In this document: positions 44,257 through 52,812 of the stretch, piece after piece
Position numbering within the stretch: position 1 is the first letter of the stretch
How the letters are laid out: each line of letters opens with the position of its first letter
Source: Thermogemmata fonticola
GTDB taxonomy: Bacteria; Planctomycetota; Planctomycetia; Gemmatales; Gemmataceae
Assembly: GCF_013694095.1 (NCBI RefSeq)
Contig: NZ_JACEFB010000001.1
Span: 558,001 to 622,000 of the forward strand
DNA: 64,000 nt
Direction: 5' to 3'
Program-made: the position numbers and the translations under genes
Notes under the pieces: model-generated
What the model saw: only the letters and a program-made list of their open reading frames with translations
What the model was told of the DNA's origin: nothing
Database searches by the model: none

Positions 44257-44933
44257 GATGGACCTAACCTCAGTGCCTCTACGATTTTTTCCCGCAGTTT
44301 TCCGCTCTTTTCCTTCCGGCGCCTTGGGGTTATGCGACAGAATGGTCTGCCTTTGTTGTCTCCCCTGAGAACGGCCTCAACTTTACTACGCCCCACCAGG
44401 GCAGTCAATGACGTAGTTGTCGTTCTCATCCCCCGCTTGCCTCGATAGCCCAGGATAATGGGATTTGGGGCGGCACAATCGCCTTTTCCCTAGACACGCC
44501 TGGCATAGACCCCTTGCGAGGGGATGCGCCCCCTCCTCAGCCACCGCCGCTGGGATTGGGACGAACCCTGCATCTAAGTGTTACTTAATACACTATTGAC
44601 AACTTCTGTCAAAATTATGGAATGGCCGGAAAATGAAGGGTTTCATCTGCCGTACAGGCGGAAGCCATCCGTGAGGCGTGTGTGGAATAGGGAGCAGAAT
44701 GGAGGATATGGGATGGGAAGATGTGAACAAGTGATTCCCAACAGCGGCAACGTCAAAAAAGCGGAGCAAGTTGTAAAAAAACCCCGTGGCGACCCGCGCG
44801 AGTGCTCCCCCGTCGCACGCCGCGTGCCGCCTGGGTGGTTTCTGCTCCCTTCCCTGGCTTGTGTCTGCGGCCCACGGGGGTGAATGCCGCCTGATGATTT
44901 GGCTATAGCCCCGCCTTTCTCCTCAGCGGCCAT
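44257..44933. other. Gene-free region upstream of cas10
   Basis: No gene is convincing in this 677-base stretch; in particular there is no CRISPR array or repeated 30-37-base element. It holds the palindromic promoter-like element at 44585-44612. A plus-strand open frame at 44578-44883 has no family resemblance. Confidence 0.55.
44585..44612 (-). promoter_or_regulatory. Candidate promoter/operator of the CRISPR operon
   Basis: TTGACA and its reverse complement TGTCAA form a 17-base palindrome (44596-44612). On the minus strand TTGACA (44612-44607) is followed after 16 bases by TATTAA (44590-44585), which points toward cas10. The palindrome would place an operator over the -35 box, but no regulator is known. 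Confidence 0.4.
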
Positions 44934-45155
44934 TCAGATGATGCCGCCGTGGACCCGCTCTGGCGTCAGGTGGCTGGGCTGATCATTGAACCAGAAGCGG
45001 CGCCATTCTCCTTCGATCTGCCGCAGGTCCTCCGATTGATGCAACAGTTGCTGCATGCGGGTGTTGGGATCACTGGAATACTGATTGAGGATGCATCCTG
45101 TGGGCAGTGTCAAGGTCACGACAGCGCCGAGGATGAACAAAAGCTTGCGGACCAT
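44934..45155 (-). CDS. Small lipoprotein
   Basis: A 73-residue protein with a lipoprotein signal: VRKLLFILGAVVTLTLPTGC, lipobox LPTGC with the lipid-attached Cys at about residue 21. The mature part is short, polar and helical (MQQLLHQSEDLRQIEGEWRRFWF), ending in a His/Gly stretch. I do not recognise a family; similar tiny lipoproteins are common in planctomycetes. It is likely membrane-anchored on the outer face of a membrane. Confidence 0.75.
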   Translation of the reverse strand: MVRKLLFILGAVVTLTLPTGCILNQYSSDPNTRMQQLLHQSEDLRQIEGEWRRFWFNDQPSHLTPERVHGGII

Positions 45156-45552
45156 ATCCCCTCCGTGCGTCGGCTCCGGCCCACGGCCGCTTTTAGCACG
45201 CCGGGCGGGAGACGGCGGTTTCCCCCGCCACCGCCGCCCCCGGCGCCCGTTCTCTGTCCTTCTTTATCGGCAGGCCGGTGGTGACTCTTAAACCGATTTT
45301 GCGGAAAAAACCGCGGGGCCGAGCCGCGGCGAACCAGGAGTCGGGCAGGGGCTGAGGGCCACGGAGGAATGGCCCCATGCAAGCGGGCGGGAACGGCAGG
45401 AAAGACGCAAGCTGGGGAACGGAGGAAAGACGGCAGCGTGAGGATTCGTCCGGGAATAACGAGCATCGGGGCAGCCAAGCCGATGGGCGGAAGGTTGCAT
45501 CCTCGGCGGAAAAGCGAAGGGGGTACGCTGCGGTGAAGGGAGTCGAAGGCGG

Positions 45553-45963
45553 TCAAGTGGCGGAGCCGCCGACGGCGAGCGCTTCGGCATCCTCCGCAGT
45601 CTCGCTAGAGGGGGCGGCGGCAGCGTTACGCGGGGCGCGCGTCCGCCGGGGAGCGGGCCGGCCTTCGCGGCGCACCCGTTCCTCCATCTCCTTGCCCGCC
45701 TGGAACACCACGACGCAGCGGGGACCCACCTCGACCTTTTCGTTGGTGCGAGGATTGCGGGCGATGCGCGGCTTGCGTTGCTTGACCTCAAAGATGCCAA
45801 ACTTGCGCAGTTCGATCCGCCCCTCTTGCACCAAGGCGTCGATGATGGAATCCAAGGTCCACTGCACGATCTCTTTGACCGCCTGCTGGCTCAGTTTGTC
45901 CTTGACCAGCCTCTGGCGATTGGCCCGCTCGCAAATCAACCGCACAATGTCTTTCTTGGTCAC
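45553..45963 (-). CDS. HU/IHF-family DNA-binding protein with Ala/Pro tail
   Basis: GTG 45963 gives 136 residues beginning TKKDIVRLICERAN, the normal HU/IHF start, so the in-frame ATG-like extension to 46014 is not favoured. The core has the helix-turn-helix dimer region and the beta-arm RIARNPRTNEKVEVGPR, where Arg-Asn-Pro intercalates in DNA. FGIFEVKQRKPR is conserved. After about residue 100 there is a basic then Ala/Pro/Glu-rich tail (APRRTRAPRNAAAAPSSE) not present in E. coli HU but seen in some high-GC bacteria. It bends and compacts DNA. Confidence 0.88.
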   Translation of the reverse strand: MTKKDIVRLICERANRQRLVKDKLSQQAVKEIVQWTLDSIIDALVQEGRIELRKFGIFEVKQRKPRIARNPRTNEKVEVGPRCVVVFQAGKEMEERVRREGRPAPRRTRAPRNAAAAPSSETAEDAEALAVGGSAT

Positions 45964-46014
45964 GAGTGTCGTCCTCGTGGGTTGGTGCCCTTCATCGGGG
46001 CCGATTCCGCTCAC

Positions 46015-46662
46015 AACACAATTTCAGTCTAAGTGAACTGGAGAAGGGAGTCAAGAAAATAAAGCATCCTTTCCGGGCGGCATCCTTTGCCCCGCTGTCG
46101 CTTTTGGCGTCAAGCGCCCCGACGCGGACCGCCGCCCGATTTTGAGCAGACTCCGCGGACGGGGAAAAACCGCCGGGTCTGTCCGCCGACCACGGCGTGG
46201 ATCAAAAGCCCTTTCCCACGCTAGCCGCCCCCCGCGGGTCATGCTGAGGATCATCCCTGGTGCCACACTTGGGTCCACAAGTGGTTCTGCCCTCTCACAC
46301 CTTGCTAATCGCAGCCTGTCACCCACAAAATGCCAGAGCGACATCGACCTGGTAATTGCAGAATATCGACGTGTGGCGAAGTGCTGACGCAAAAGAGTTG
46401 CGCAACGCGAAATTCAGCAGCGCAGCAATTGACAGAGGTCGTGGAGGAGTTATAATTCGGTAAGTTCAACGGGTTCCCGGTGCATCTCCCTCCCCTCGCT
46501 GGGGACATTGAGACTGAACAAAACCAGGAAACCGAGACTTATATGGTCTCACACGCTCGTTACAAGCATGGTCCCTAAGTGCTCGCTCGATGGAGCGATG
46601 TATTTCGGGTTATTATTGTTGTGGCTGTCTTGATTCTGTCATCTTTGTGGGAGGATCACGTC
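46015..46662. other. Intergenic region with a strong promoter
   Basis: Between the HU gene (minus) and the DUF1559 gene (plus) I see only the near-consensus plus-strand promoter at 46429-46456 and no gene. The leader from that promoter to the DUF1559 start is about 200 bases and could hold regulatory RNA, but I find no recognisable riboswitch. Confidence 0.5.
46429..46456 (+). promoter_or_regulatory. Near-consensus sigma-70 promoter of the DUF1559 gene
   Basis: TTGACA (46429-46434) and TATAAT (46451-46456) are both perfect matches with a 16-base spacer, about 200 bases before the coding start. This is the best promoter in the window. Confidence 0.75.
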
Positions 46663-47601
46663 ATGTTCTGTCGCACAAGCCAACGGCTGCGGGGGTTCAC
46701 TCTCATTGAGTTGTTGGTGGTGATCGCTATTATCGCCATTCTGATTGGTTTGTTGCTGCCAGCCGTGCAGAAGGTGCGGGATGCTGCCGCCCGGATCAGT
46801 TGCCAGAACAACATGAAGCAATTGGTCCTGGCGGTACACAATCTCAATGACAATCACAGTACACTGCCGCCGATGTCGGCTCCGTGTGCGGACTATAGGG
46901 TTTCTGGCTGCTTTACACCGGACAATTCTTCGATGGGTCGGCACATTTACACCGCCTTCCATTTTCTGCTGCCGTACATCGAGCAAACAGCCATCTACAA
47001 CAGTTTGAATCTGAACGCTTACGCTGGCGGACCGTACAACCGGGTGATCAAGCTCTTCATTTGTCCCGCGGATTCGAGCAACAGTGGGGGCATGTGCATG
47101 ACCCAGTACGGCGGGGCGAATAATTGGGCAGCTAGCAACTATGCGGCGAACAACTACGTCTTCGGTGATCCACCCAATGGGCGCACCTATCCGTTGGGCA
47201 AGCGGGAGATGGCCGCGAGCGTTCCCGATGGGCTGAGCAACACCATCTTTTTGGCGGAGATTTACGCCACCTGCGGCACCGGAGGTTCCTTGGCTCCCAA
47301 TGGCCTTGTTTGGGGGAGCTTGTGGGCCGATGCCAATAGCATCTGGCGGCCCGGTTACAACCTAGGGCGGTACAAAGCAGGTAATGATGTCACCAATTAT
47401 CCCCCCTCGCCCATGTTCCAAGTGCAACCGCAGTACCTGATCAACTGCACTCCGTGGACTGTCCAAGGCATACACACGAGCGGCATCATGGTGGCCTTGG
47501 GGGATGGCAGCGTCCGTTTCCTGTCCGGCTCGATCTCTCCCACGACTTGGGCCAGGGCCAACGATCCTCGCGACCGCGTCCCCTTGGGGAATGATTGGTA
47601 A
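46663..47601 (+). CDS. DUF1559 protein with prepilin-type N-terminus
   Basis: ATG 46663 (GGGAGGA seven bases upstream) gives 312 residues. The N-terminus [25 protein letters not shown] is a type IV prepilin/pseudopilin signal: a prepilin peptidase would cut before Phe and methylate it, with Glu at +5. The rest is the planctomycete DUF1559 domain: [17 protein letters not shown], the FLLPYIEQ segment, [19 protein letters not shown], and the terminal [22 protein letters not shown] (a His-Pro-Gly-Gly-like position). DUF1559 proteins are hugely expanded in planctomycetes; they probably assemble into pilus-like or surface fibres. The next gene, a small lipoprotein, is the usual companion. Confidence 0.92.
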   Translation: MFCRTSQRLRGFTLIELLVVIAIIAILIGLLLPAVQKVRDAAARISCQNNMKQLVLAVHNLNDNHSTLPPMSAPCADYRVSGCFTPDNSSMGRHIYTAFHFLLPYIEQTAIYNSLNLNAYAGGPYNRVIKLFICPADSSNSGGMCMTQYGGANNWAASNYAANNYVFGDPPNGRTYPLGKREMAASVPDGLSNTIFLAEIYATCGTGGSLAPNGLVWGSLWADANSIWRPGYNLGRYKAGNDVTNYPPSPMFQVQPQYLINCTPWTVQGIHTSGIMVALGDGSVRFLSGSISPTTWARANDPRDRVPLGNDW

Positions 47602-47685
47602 GCGACGCTGTCGCAGGGGAAGGACCCCAGGAGGAGATGGCTTACCGCGAAGGATGACACCGCTGGTCCAGGGGAGTACACGTCT

Positions 47686-48135
47686 ATGCGAGATCTTCAT
47701 CGGATCTCCAGGCCGCTGGCGGGGGCAGGGGTGTTACTTGTGCTAGGCAGCCTGATCGGTTGCCGGTCCGGGGAAAGCCAACCGCCGTTTCCTGAGCTGG
47801 CCACGGTCAAGGGGGTGGTGCAGCGGGGGAACACTCCCGTCAAGGGGGGTGGATTGCAGTTTCTTCCCCACAACGCAGGTGAGCAGAGCAACGCCTTCGT
47901 CATCACCGGTACCGTGGCCGAGGACGGCAGCTTCACCTTGAGCACGATCCGCACCACGGACCGCAGTGGAGAGAAAAAGACCGGCGCACCACCGGGACAG
48001 TACCGTGTCATTTACATGCCCGCCGTTACGGACCAAACCCAGGCCACCCCAGACCGCGCTGGACCGATCGAGCTGCCCAAGCCAGTCACCATCCAGCCCG
48101 GTGACAACAACCTGACCCTGCAACTGCCACAGTGA
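47686..48135 (+). CDS. Small lipoprotein with transthyretin-like beta domain, DUF1559 companion
   Basis: A 149-residue lipoprotein: hydrophobic PLAGAGVLLVLGSLIGC with lipobox ending in Cys near residue 26. The mature part has the pattern of carboxypeptidase-regulatory/transthyretin-like domains: VKGVVQRGNTPVKGGGLQFLP, TGTVAEDGSFTLSTI, GAPPGQYRVIYM, then a final beta strand NLTLQLP. This is the small protein frequently encoded just after DUF1559 genes in planctomycetes. GGGGAG about ten bases upstream. It probably sits on a membrane next to the pilin-like product. Confidence 0.78.
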   Translation: MRDLHRISRPLAGAGVLLVLGSLIGCRSGESQPPFPELATVKGVVQRGNTPVKGGGLQFLPHNAGEQSNAFVITGTVAEDGSFTLSTIRTTDRSGEKKTGAPPGQYRVIYMPAVTDQTQATPDRAGPIELPKPVTIQPGDNNLTLQLPQ

Positions 48136-48164
48136 GCGGCACGGCACGTTCCCGGCCGTTTATT

Positions 48165-48193
48165 CCGCATCTCCACCCGTGGAGAGGATGCCC
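48165..48193. terminator. Possible bidirectional hairpin between convergent genes
   Basis: TCTCCA (48170-48175) and TGGAGA (48180-48185) pair around CCCG, between the convergent small lipoprotein gene and the next minus-strand gene. No T-run follows on either strand, so termination is uncertain. Confidence 0.3.
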
Positions 48194-48233
48194 CTGACAC
48201 CGCACGATGCGACCTTCACTGGGACCGGGTGAC

Positions 48234-49463
48234 TCACTCCCCGCGCAGGCGGAGGATGAGGAGGGCCGAAAGCAGAAGCAGCAGCAGGACCGTTTCGGGC
48301 GAGGTGACGCACCGGAGGAAGCGGCCCAGGAGGCGGGTCCACCGTCGGCGGCGCTGCCGCGCCTGGCGCTCCGCCTGCAACTGCTCCCGGAGCTGCTGAT
48401 ACAACCCCGCCAGATACTGCTCCCCCCGCCGCCAATCCAGCAGAAAACGGAGACGCTGTTCCGGCTCCAGCTCCCGCAGGATCGGCACCGCCTGTTCCTG
48501 GCGCAAAAGAGCGGCCGCTTGAGCGCCGTTCGCCGTTCCTGCCAGCGGCCAGAGGTCTGGCAGATGGTGCAGGCTGTCCCGCAAGCGGCGATGGACTGCA
48601 TGGAAACGCAAAAGTGACAGGGGATTGTCCAGCAAGGGGGCGTTGGCCAGGATTTCCCCGACTTCTTCCCAAGCGCGGTGGAGGCGGCGGAGCTGGACCA
48701 GGCGGCGGGAGAGCGCCCGGCGACGCTGCCGCTCGGCGAATGGCCCAGCTTCCCTGGACAGCGGTAAAGCCGGCGACGGCGGCGGAAGGGGGGCCAGGGG
48801 ATAGGTCGGAGTCGGCAACGGCGGCGGAACCGGGGCGACCGGATGAGGCGGGGTCGGCAACGGCGGCGGGGTGGGCAGTCCGCCTGTGCTCTCCGCGGAC
48901 AGCGGCATGTCCTGACGACCCGGTGTCGCTGGAGCAGTTCCGGCTGGGCCTTCTGCCACCGGAAGGGGAGACGGGAAGGACTCCGCAGCGGCGCGCGCGG
49001 GATGCGAAGCCAGGGACGCTGGCTCAGCGGAGGGGACCGGCCCGGCTTCCGACGGGGGGAAGGGCGCCGCCGAGGAAGACGCGGACTCTGGGACCTCCAA
49101 GGGGGTGTCCGCCACCGCTTCGGGCTGCCCAGACTCCGCTTCGCTCCCCGAAGGGAATGCCGGTTTTTCCACGGATGCCGGTTGCGCCGGCGTGACGTTT
49201 CTCGATCGTTGCGTCAGTTCCAGGAACGCCTGAGCCAGCCGGTTCATCCCTTCCGTGACCAATTCAGGATACTTCAACTGGTAGGGGCGCAGCCAATTCA
49301 GGCGTTGCAGGACGCGGGCTTCGATCTCGCCGGGTTCGAGAGGGACTGAAGCGGCTGGTGAAGTTTTGGGGGGCAAGCCGAGCAGTTCGCCAGCGGGCGG
49401 AGGCCACGGTCCCTCCGGTTCCAATTGCAGCCATTGCCGTAGCAAGCGGTAATCGGGAGTCAT
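48234..49463 (-). CDS. Hypothetical Pro-rich protein with C-terminal membrane anchor
   Basis: A 409-residue protein that I do not recognise. The first ~90 residues are a small helical segment (DYRLLRQWLQLEP, VLQRLNWLRPYQLKYPELVTEGM). Residues about 90-230 are low-complexity Pro/Ala/Glu-rich with PTPPHPVAPVPPPLPTPTYP-like runs. Residues 235-385 are basic and helical (RRALSRRLVQLRRLHRAWEEVGEILAN, QRLRFLLDWRRGEQY). It ends in one membrane helix (TVLLLLLLSALLILRL), so it is tail-anchored. GGGGGGA nine bases upstream of ATG 49463. Divergent from the next gene. Confidence 0.7.
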   Translation of the reverse strand: MTPDYRLLRQWLQLEPEGPWPPPAGELLGLPPKTSPAASVPLEPGEIEARVLQRLNWLRPYQLKYPELVTEGMNRLAQAFLELTQRSRNVTPAQPASVEKPAFPSGSEAESGQPEAVADTPLEVPESASSSAAPFPPSEAGPVPSAEPASLASHPARAAAESFPSPLPVAEGPAGTAPATPGRQDMPLSAESTGGLPTPPPLPTPPHPVAPVPPPLPTPTYPLAPLPPPSPALPLSREAGPFAERQRRRALSRRLVQLRRLHRAWEEVGEILANAPLLDNPLSLLRFHAVHRRLRDSLHHLPDLWPLAGTANGAQAAALLRQEQAVPILRELEPEQRLRFLLDWRRGEQYLAGLYQQLREQLQAERQARQRRRRWTRLLGRFLRCVTSPETVLLLLLLSALLILRLRGE

Positions 49464-49612
49464 GCCGGGCGGGTCCCCCCTTGCGTTGGCATTGTAGCCG
49501 GTTGTGCCACGGGCGGGATTTTTCGGCGCAAGTTGGGCGCCCCTGGACGTTCCCTGGTCGGACCCCGATGGCTAATAGCAAGGATCGGACCTTCCCACGG
49601 AGCAACTCGGCC

Positions 49613-50353
49613 ATGACTCGGCCCGCCTCGCACGATGGCCCGCCTGCCCTGACGGACCTGATGGTCCGCTTCCTCGCTCAACGCTCAGACGCCGCCAGCG
49701 CGGCAGTCGAGCTGAACGGCTGGGAGGTGGAGCCATACGAATTGGCCACGGGGTATCGCATCGATCCGCGCGCTGCCTGGCAGGCTGCCACCTGCCTGTT
49801 GCCCGCTGCCCCGGACCTCGCCCCGCCGCCGGAATGGCCCGCCCTGGTTCAGCTTCCCGTCGCGCTCTGGGCCATCCCCTGTGCCTGGGGCCTGTTCCCG
49901 CAGCGCTTGCAGCAGCTTCCCCCGTTGCTGGCCGCCGCTCCGCTCCAGCGCTTGCTTCCCGCCTCGGAGCCGCCCGCCTTGCCCGGCTTCGCCGCCCTGC
50001 GTCGCTGGATCGCCCAGCACGCCGCCCCGGCCCCGTTGCCCGCCGCCTGCGCCCGCCTCCTCCACGATTGGACCGCCGCGGAGCAACTCCTGCCGCCGGG
50101 AGAAGGGAACGAACTCGCCGCCCTCCACTGGCTCCGCGGCCAGCACCAGCGCGCCCTCGAACTCTGGGACCAGATCCCGGAACGGCCCCACATCCTCTTC
50201 AACCGCGGCATGGCCCGCCTCTTCTTCGACCAGCCCCGCGAGGCCCTGCCGTTCCTACGCCAGGCCGCCGCCCTTTGGGGGCCGGACCACCCCTGGCAGC
50301 CCCTCGCCCAGCTCTACGCCGCCGTCGCGCAGCTCCGCCTCGCCGCCGCCTGA
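49613..50353 (+). CDS. Hypothetical TPR-like protein
   Basis: ATG 49613 gives about 246 residues (an upstream ATG at 49568 is an alternative; the frame is open to 49358 through the divergent gene). The N-terminal half is unknown. The C-terminal half has helical pairs with TPR-like spacing: LAALHWLRGQHQRALELWDQIPERPHILFNRGMARLFFDQPREALPFLRQAAALWG. Such repeats mediate protein contacts. No signal peptide. The gene lies immediately divergent from the Pro-rich membrane protein, with which it might work, though nothing shows it. Confidence 0.65.
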   Translation: MTRPASHDGPPALTDLMVRFLAQRSDAASAAVELNGWEVEPYELATGYRIDPRAAWQAATCLLPAAPDLAPPPEWPALVQLPVALWAIPCAWGLFPQRLQQLPPLLAAAPLQRLLPASEPPALPGFAALRRWIAQHAAPAPLPAACARLLHDWTAAEQLLPPGEGNELAALHWLRGQHQRALELWDQIPERPHILFNRGMARLFFDQPREALPFLRQAAALWGPDHPWQPLAQLYAAVAQLRLAAA

Positions 50354-50461
50354 TCCCGCGCCCTTCCCGCTTCCCCCCGCAGAGCCTATCTTCTCCTCCA
50401 AGCCGCCTTCCGCGGCGGCCCCACCTGTTTCCGCTTCACCCAACCCTCGGAGACGCCCGCG

Positions 50462-51169
50462 ATGTCACGCCTCCTCCTCTGCGCTGCCCTGACGCTCCCC
50501 TGCACCCTGCCGACCCTCTCCCGCACCGCCCAAGCGGAACCGCCCCCCGGCTTCGTCCCCCTCTTCAACGGCAAAGACCTCACCGGCTGGCAAGGCCATG
50601 TCACCATGGCTGAACGCGAAAAAATCACCGACCCCAAACAACTCCAGGACCTCATCAAAAAACGCACCGACACCGCCTTCCAGCATTGGACCGTCAAAGA
50701 CGGCGTCATCTATTGCGACGGCCAGGGCAACGCCAGCCTGCAAACCACCAAAGACTTCGGCAACTTTGAACTCCTCATCGACTGGAAAATCACCCCCAAA
50801 GGCGATAGCGGTATCTATCTCCGCGGCCAGCCCCAGGTCCAAATCTGGGACTCAGACAACCTCCCGGACAACCTCCAGGCCGATCGCGGCAAAGGCTCCG
50901 GCGGTCTCTGGAACAATCCCCCCGGCGACCCCGCCAAACAGCCCCGCACCAAAGCCGATAAACCCGTCGGCGAATGGAACACCTTCCACATCACCGTCAT
51001 CGGCGACCAGGTCACCGTCAAACTCAACGGCCAAACCGTCGTCGACAAAGGCAAACTCTATAACTACTGGTTCAAAAACAAACCCGTCCCGGACAAGGGA
51101 CCCATCGAACTCCAAATCCACGGCACGCCCCTCTGGTTCCGTAACATCTACATCAAGGAGCTGCCCTGA
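50462..51169 (+). CDS. Secreted DUF1080 (3-keto-disaccharide hydrolase type) protein
   Basis: A 235-residue protein with a signal peptide (LLLCAALTLPCTLPTLSRTAQA) and the DUF1080/3-keto-disaccharide hydrolase fold (concanavalin-like beta sandwich): GFVPLFNGKDLTGWQG at the start, WTVKDGVIYCDGQGNASLQTTKDFGNFELLIDWKI, then GDSGIYLRGQPQVQIWDS, and GPIELQIHGTPLWFRNIYIKEL at the end. The family is abundant in planctomycetes; some members cleave 3-keto glycosides. It is followed by an aldolase gene on the same strand, with about 145 bases between. Confidence 0.9.
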   Translation: MSRLLLCAALTLPCTLPTLSRTAQAEPPPGFVPLFNGKDLTGWQGHVTMAEREKITDPKQLQDLIKKRTDTAFQHWTVKDGVIYCDGQGNASLQTTKDFGNFELLIDWKITPKGDSGIYLRGQPQVQIWDSDNLPDNLQADRGKGSGGLWNNPPGDPAKQPRTKADKPVGEWNTFHITVIGDQVTVKLNGQTVVDKGKLYNYWFKNKPVPDKGPIELQIHGTPLWFRNIYIKELP

Positions 51170-51313
51170 CCCTCAAGGCCTCCCCCCGCCGCCAAGCCCC
51201 CGCCGTTTCCCCCGCGCCGCTGACACCCCGCCGCCACTCTGTCCGAACACCGCCCGCCCCCTAAGATATCCCCTCTGAAACCACTGATCCTGCAACCTTC
51301 GCGAGGACCGAAA

Positions 51314-52405
51314 ATGGCGGCGCTCTCCATCACCCGACTCTACGGCCTGGGCCTGACCCCCGGCAAACTCCGTGGCCTCCAACGCATCAGCAACCCCAAC
51401 GGCACCCTCACCATGGTCGCCACCGACCAAAACTCCTCCATGATCAAAATGATGAAGGAGGCCCTCAAACGCGAACCCACCTACGACGAAATCGTCGATG
51501 CCAAGGTCATGCTCTCCCGCGCCTTGGCACCCCACTGCTCCGGCATCCTCGTCGATGCCTACTACGGCTACGCCTCCACCATGGCCGCCTTTGCCATCCC
51601 CCCTTCCACCGGCATCCTCATCCGCGTCGAAAAATCCGGCGCCCCGAAAAATGCCGCCGGCGCCCCCTGTGGCGAAATCGAACCCGGCTGGAGTGCCGCC
51701 AAAATCAAACGCTGCGGCGCCGATGCCGTCAAACTCCTCGCCCAATTCGAACCCGGTGAATTCGACTCCGCCGAGAAAAACTTCGCCCTCGTCCGCCACA
51801 TCCACGACCAGTGCCAGGAGCTGGACATCCTCTTCCTCCTCGAACCGATCCACTTCCCCTACAAAGTCGCCGGACAGGAGGAATCCAAAGAAGCCGTCCT
51901 CGCCCGCAAAGCCCGCACCGTCATCGACACCGCCCGCTACCTCAGCCGCTACTGCGACATCTACAAAGCCGAGTTCCCCGGCACCCTCGGCTACGAATCC
52001 GACGCCCAACTCCGGGACAACCTCAAACGCCTCAATGACGCCTGCGAGCGTCCCTGGGTCCTCCTCTCCGCCGGCGTCGACTACGACCAGTACAAAAAGC
52101 AGGTGGAAATGGCCATCGCCGCTGGCGCCAGCGGCGTCCTCGGCGGCCGCGCCTTCTGGAAAGAGTTCTTCACCTTCCCCACCCCCGCCGAACGCCAAAA
52201 ATTCGTCGAAACCGAATGCGTCCGCCGCCTCCGCGAAATCCACGCCATCGTCCAAACCGGCACCCCCTGGTTCCGCCGCTACGGCCTGACCCTGGAAGAC
52301 CTCCACTCCATCCGCGCCACCGAAGGCTGGCACGCCCGCTACGCCGACGGCCTCGCCTCCCCCAGCCGCTCCGCCACCGCCCCCGACCCCCACGCCGTCT
52401 ACTAA
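51314..52405 (+). CDS. LacD/DeoC-type class I aldolase (tagatose-bisphosphate aldolase-like)
   Basis: A 363-residue TIM-barrel aldolase of the LacD family. Evident blocks are MVATDQNSSMIKMM (opening strand), VLVDAYYGYASTMAAF-like substrate loop, GADAVKLLAQF, the FLLEPIHFPY strand, DIYKAEFPG with the probable Schiff-base Lys, and LSAGVDYDQYKKQVEMAIAAGASGVLGGRAFWKE at the phosphate-binding end. LacD-type enzymes split tagatose-1,6-bisphosphate or related sugars into glyceraldehyde phosphate and dihydroxyacetone phosphate; the actual sugar is not deducible. It contains a longer N-terminal region than streptococcal LacD (about 325 residues). GAGGA eight bases before ATG 51314. Confidence 0.85.
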   Translation: MAALSITRLYGLGLTPGKLRGLQRISNPNGTLTMVATDQNSSMIKMMKEALKREPTYDEIVDAKVMLSRALAPHCSGILVDAYYGYASTMAAFAIPPSTGILIRVEKSGAPKNAAGAPCGEIEPGWSAAKIKRCGADAVKLLAQFEPGEFDSAEKNFALVRHIHDQCQELDILFLLEPIHFPYKVAGQEESKEAVLARKARTVIDTARYLSRYCDIYKAEFPGTLGYESDAQLRDNLKRLNDACERPWVLLSAGVDYDQYKKQVEMAIAAGASGVLGGRAFWKEFFTFPTPAERQKFVETECVRRLREIHAIVQTGTPWFRRYGLTLEDLHSIRATEGWHARYADGLASPSRSATAPDPHAVY

Positions 52406-52812
52406 CCCCCCGCTCCCCTCGCCCCTCTCCCTCTCCCCCTTCGCCCCACCGCTCGCCGCCCACCACCCACCGCTTCCCCCATTCGCTTTCCCCCCCATTC
52501 GCCCTTCGCCATTCGCCGCTTCCCCCATTCGCCATTCGCCATTCGCCATTCGCTATTCGCTGTTTTCCACCGCTCGCTGCTCGCCGCTCGCCGTCCCCAC
52601 CATTCGCCATTCGCTATTCGCCATTCGCTGTTTTCCCACCATTCGCCATTCGCCATTCGCTATTCGCTGTTTTCCACCGCTCGCTGCTCGCCGCTCGCCG
52701 CTCGCCCAAAAATTTTTTCCCTTCCCATTTGACTTTTTCCATTTCATGGTTCATAAGTACAGTAGAAGGCCAGTAAACAAGAGTTCACACTAACCCAGCG
52801 GAGGACCTGGAC
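52406..52812. other. Intergenic region with simple-sequence repeats and a candidate promoter
   Basis: There is no gene. About 52490-52705 is a mosaic of CCATTCGC, TATTCGC and GCTCGCCG units, described separately. AT-richer sequence follows, with a weak promoter candidate TTGACT (52729-52734) and CATAAG (52752-52757) 17 bases apart, for the next gene. Confidence 0.6.
52490..52705. repeat. Degenerate CCATTCGC/GCTCGCCG repeat array with a 43-base duplication
   Basis: The array is built from 7-8-base units ([CT]ATTCGC and GCTCGC[CT]G). An identical 43-base block occurs at 52551-52593 and 52658-52700, 107 bases apart, so it expanded recently. Open frames across it (for example repeated Asn-Gly-Glu-Trp on the minus strand) are artefacts. 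Confidence 0.85.

Noticed and set aside
44578-44883. A 101-codon plus-strand gene
   Set aside because: No ribosome-binding site at a sensible start, no motif, and it crosses the palindromic promoter-like element.
44257-44933. CRISPR array or leader beside cas10
   Set aside because: No repeated 25-40-base element is present in this stretch.
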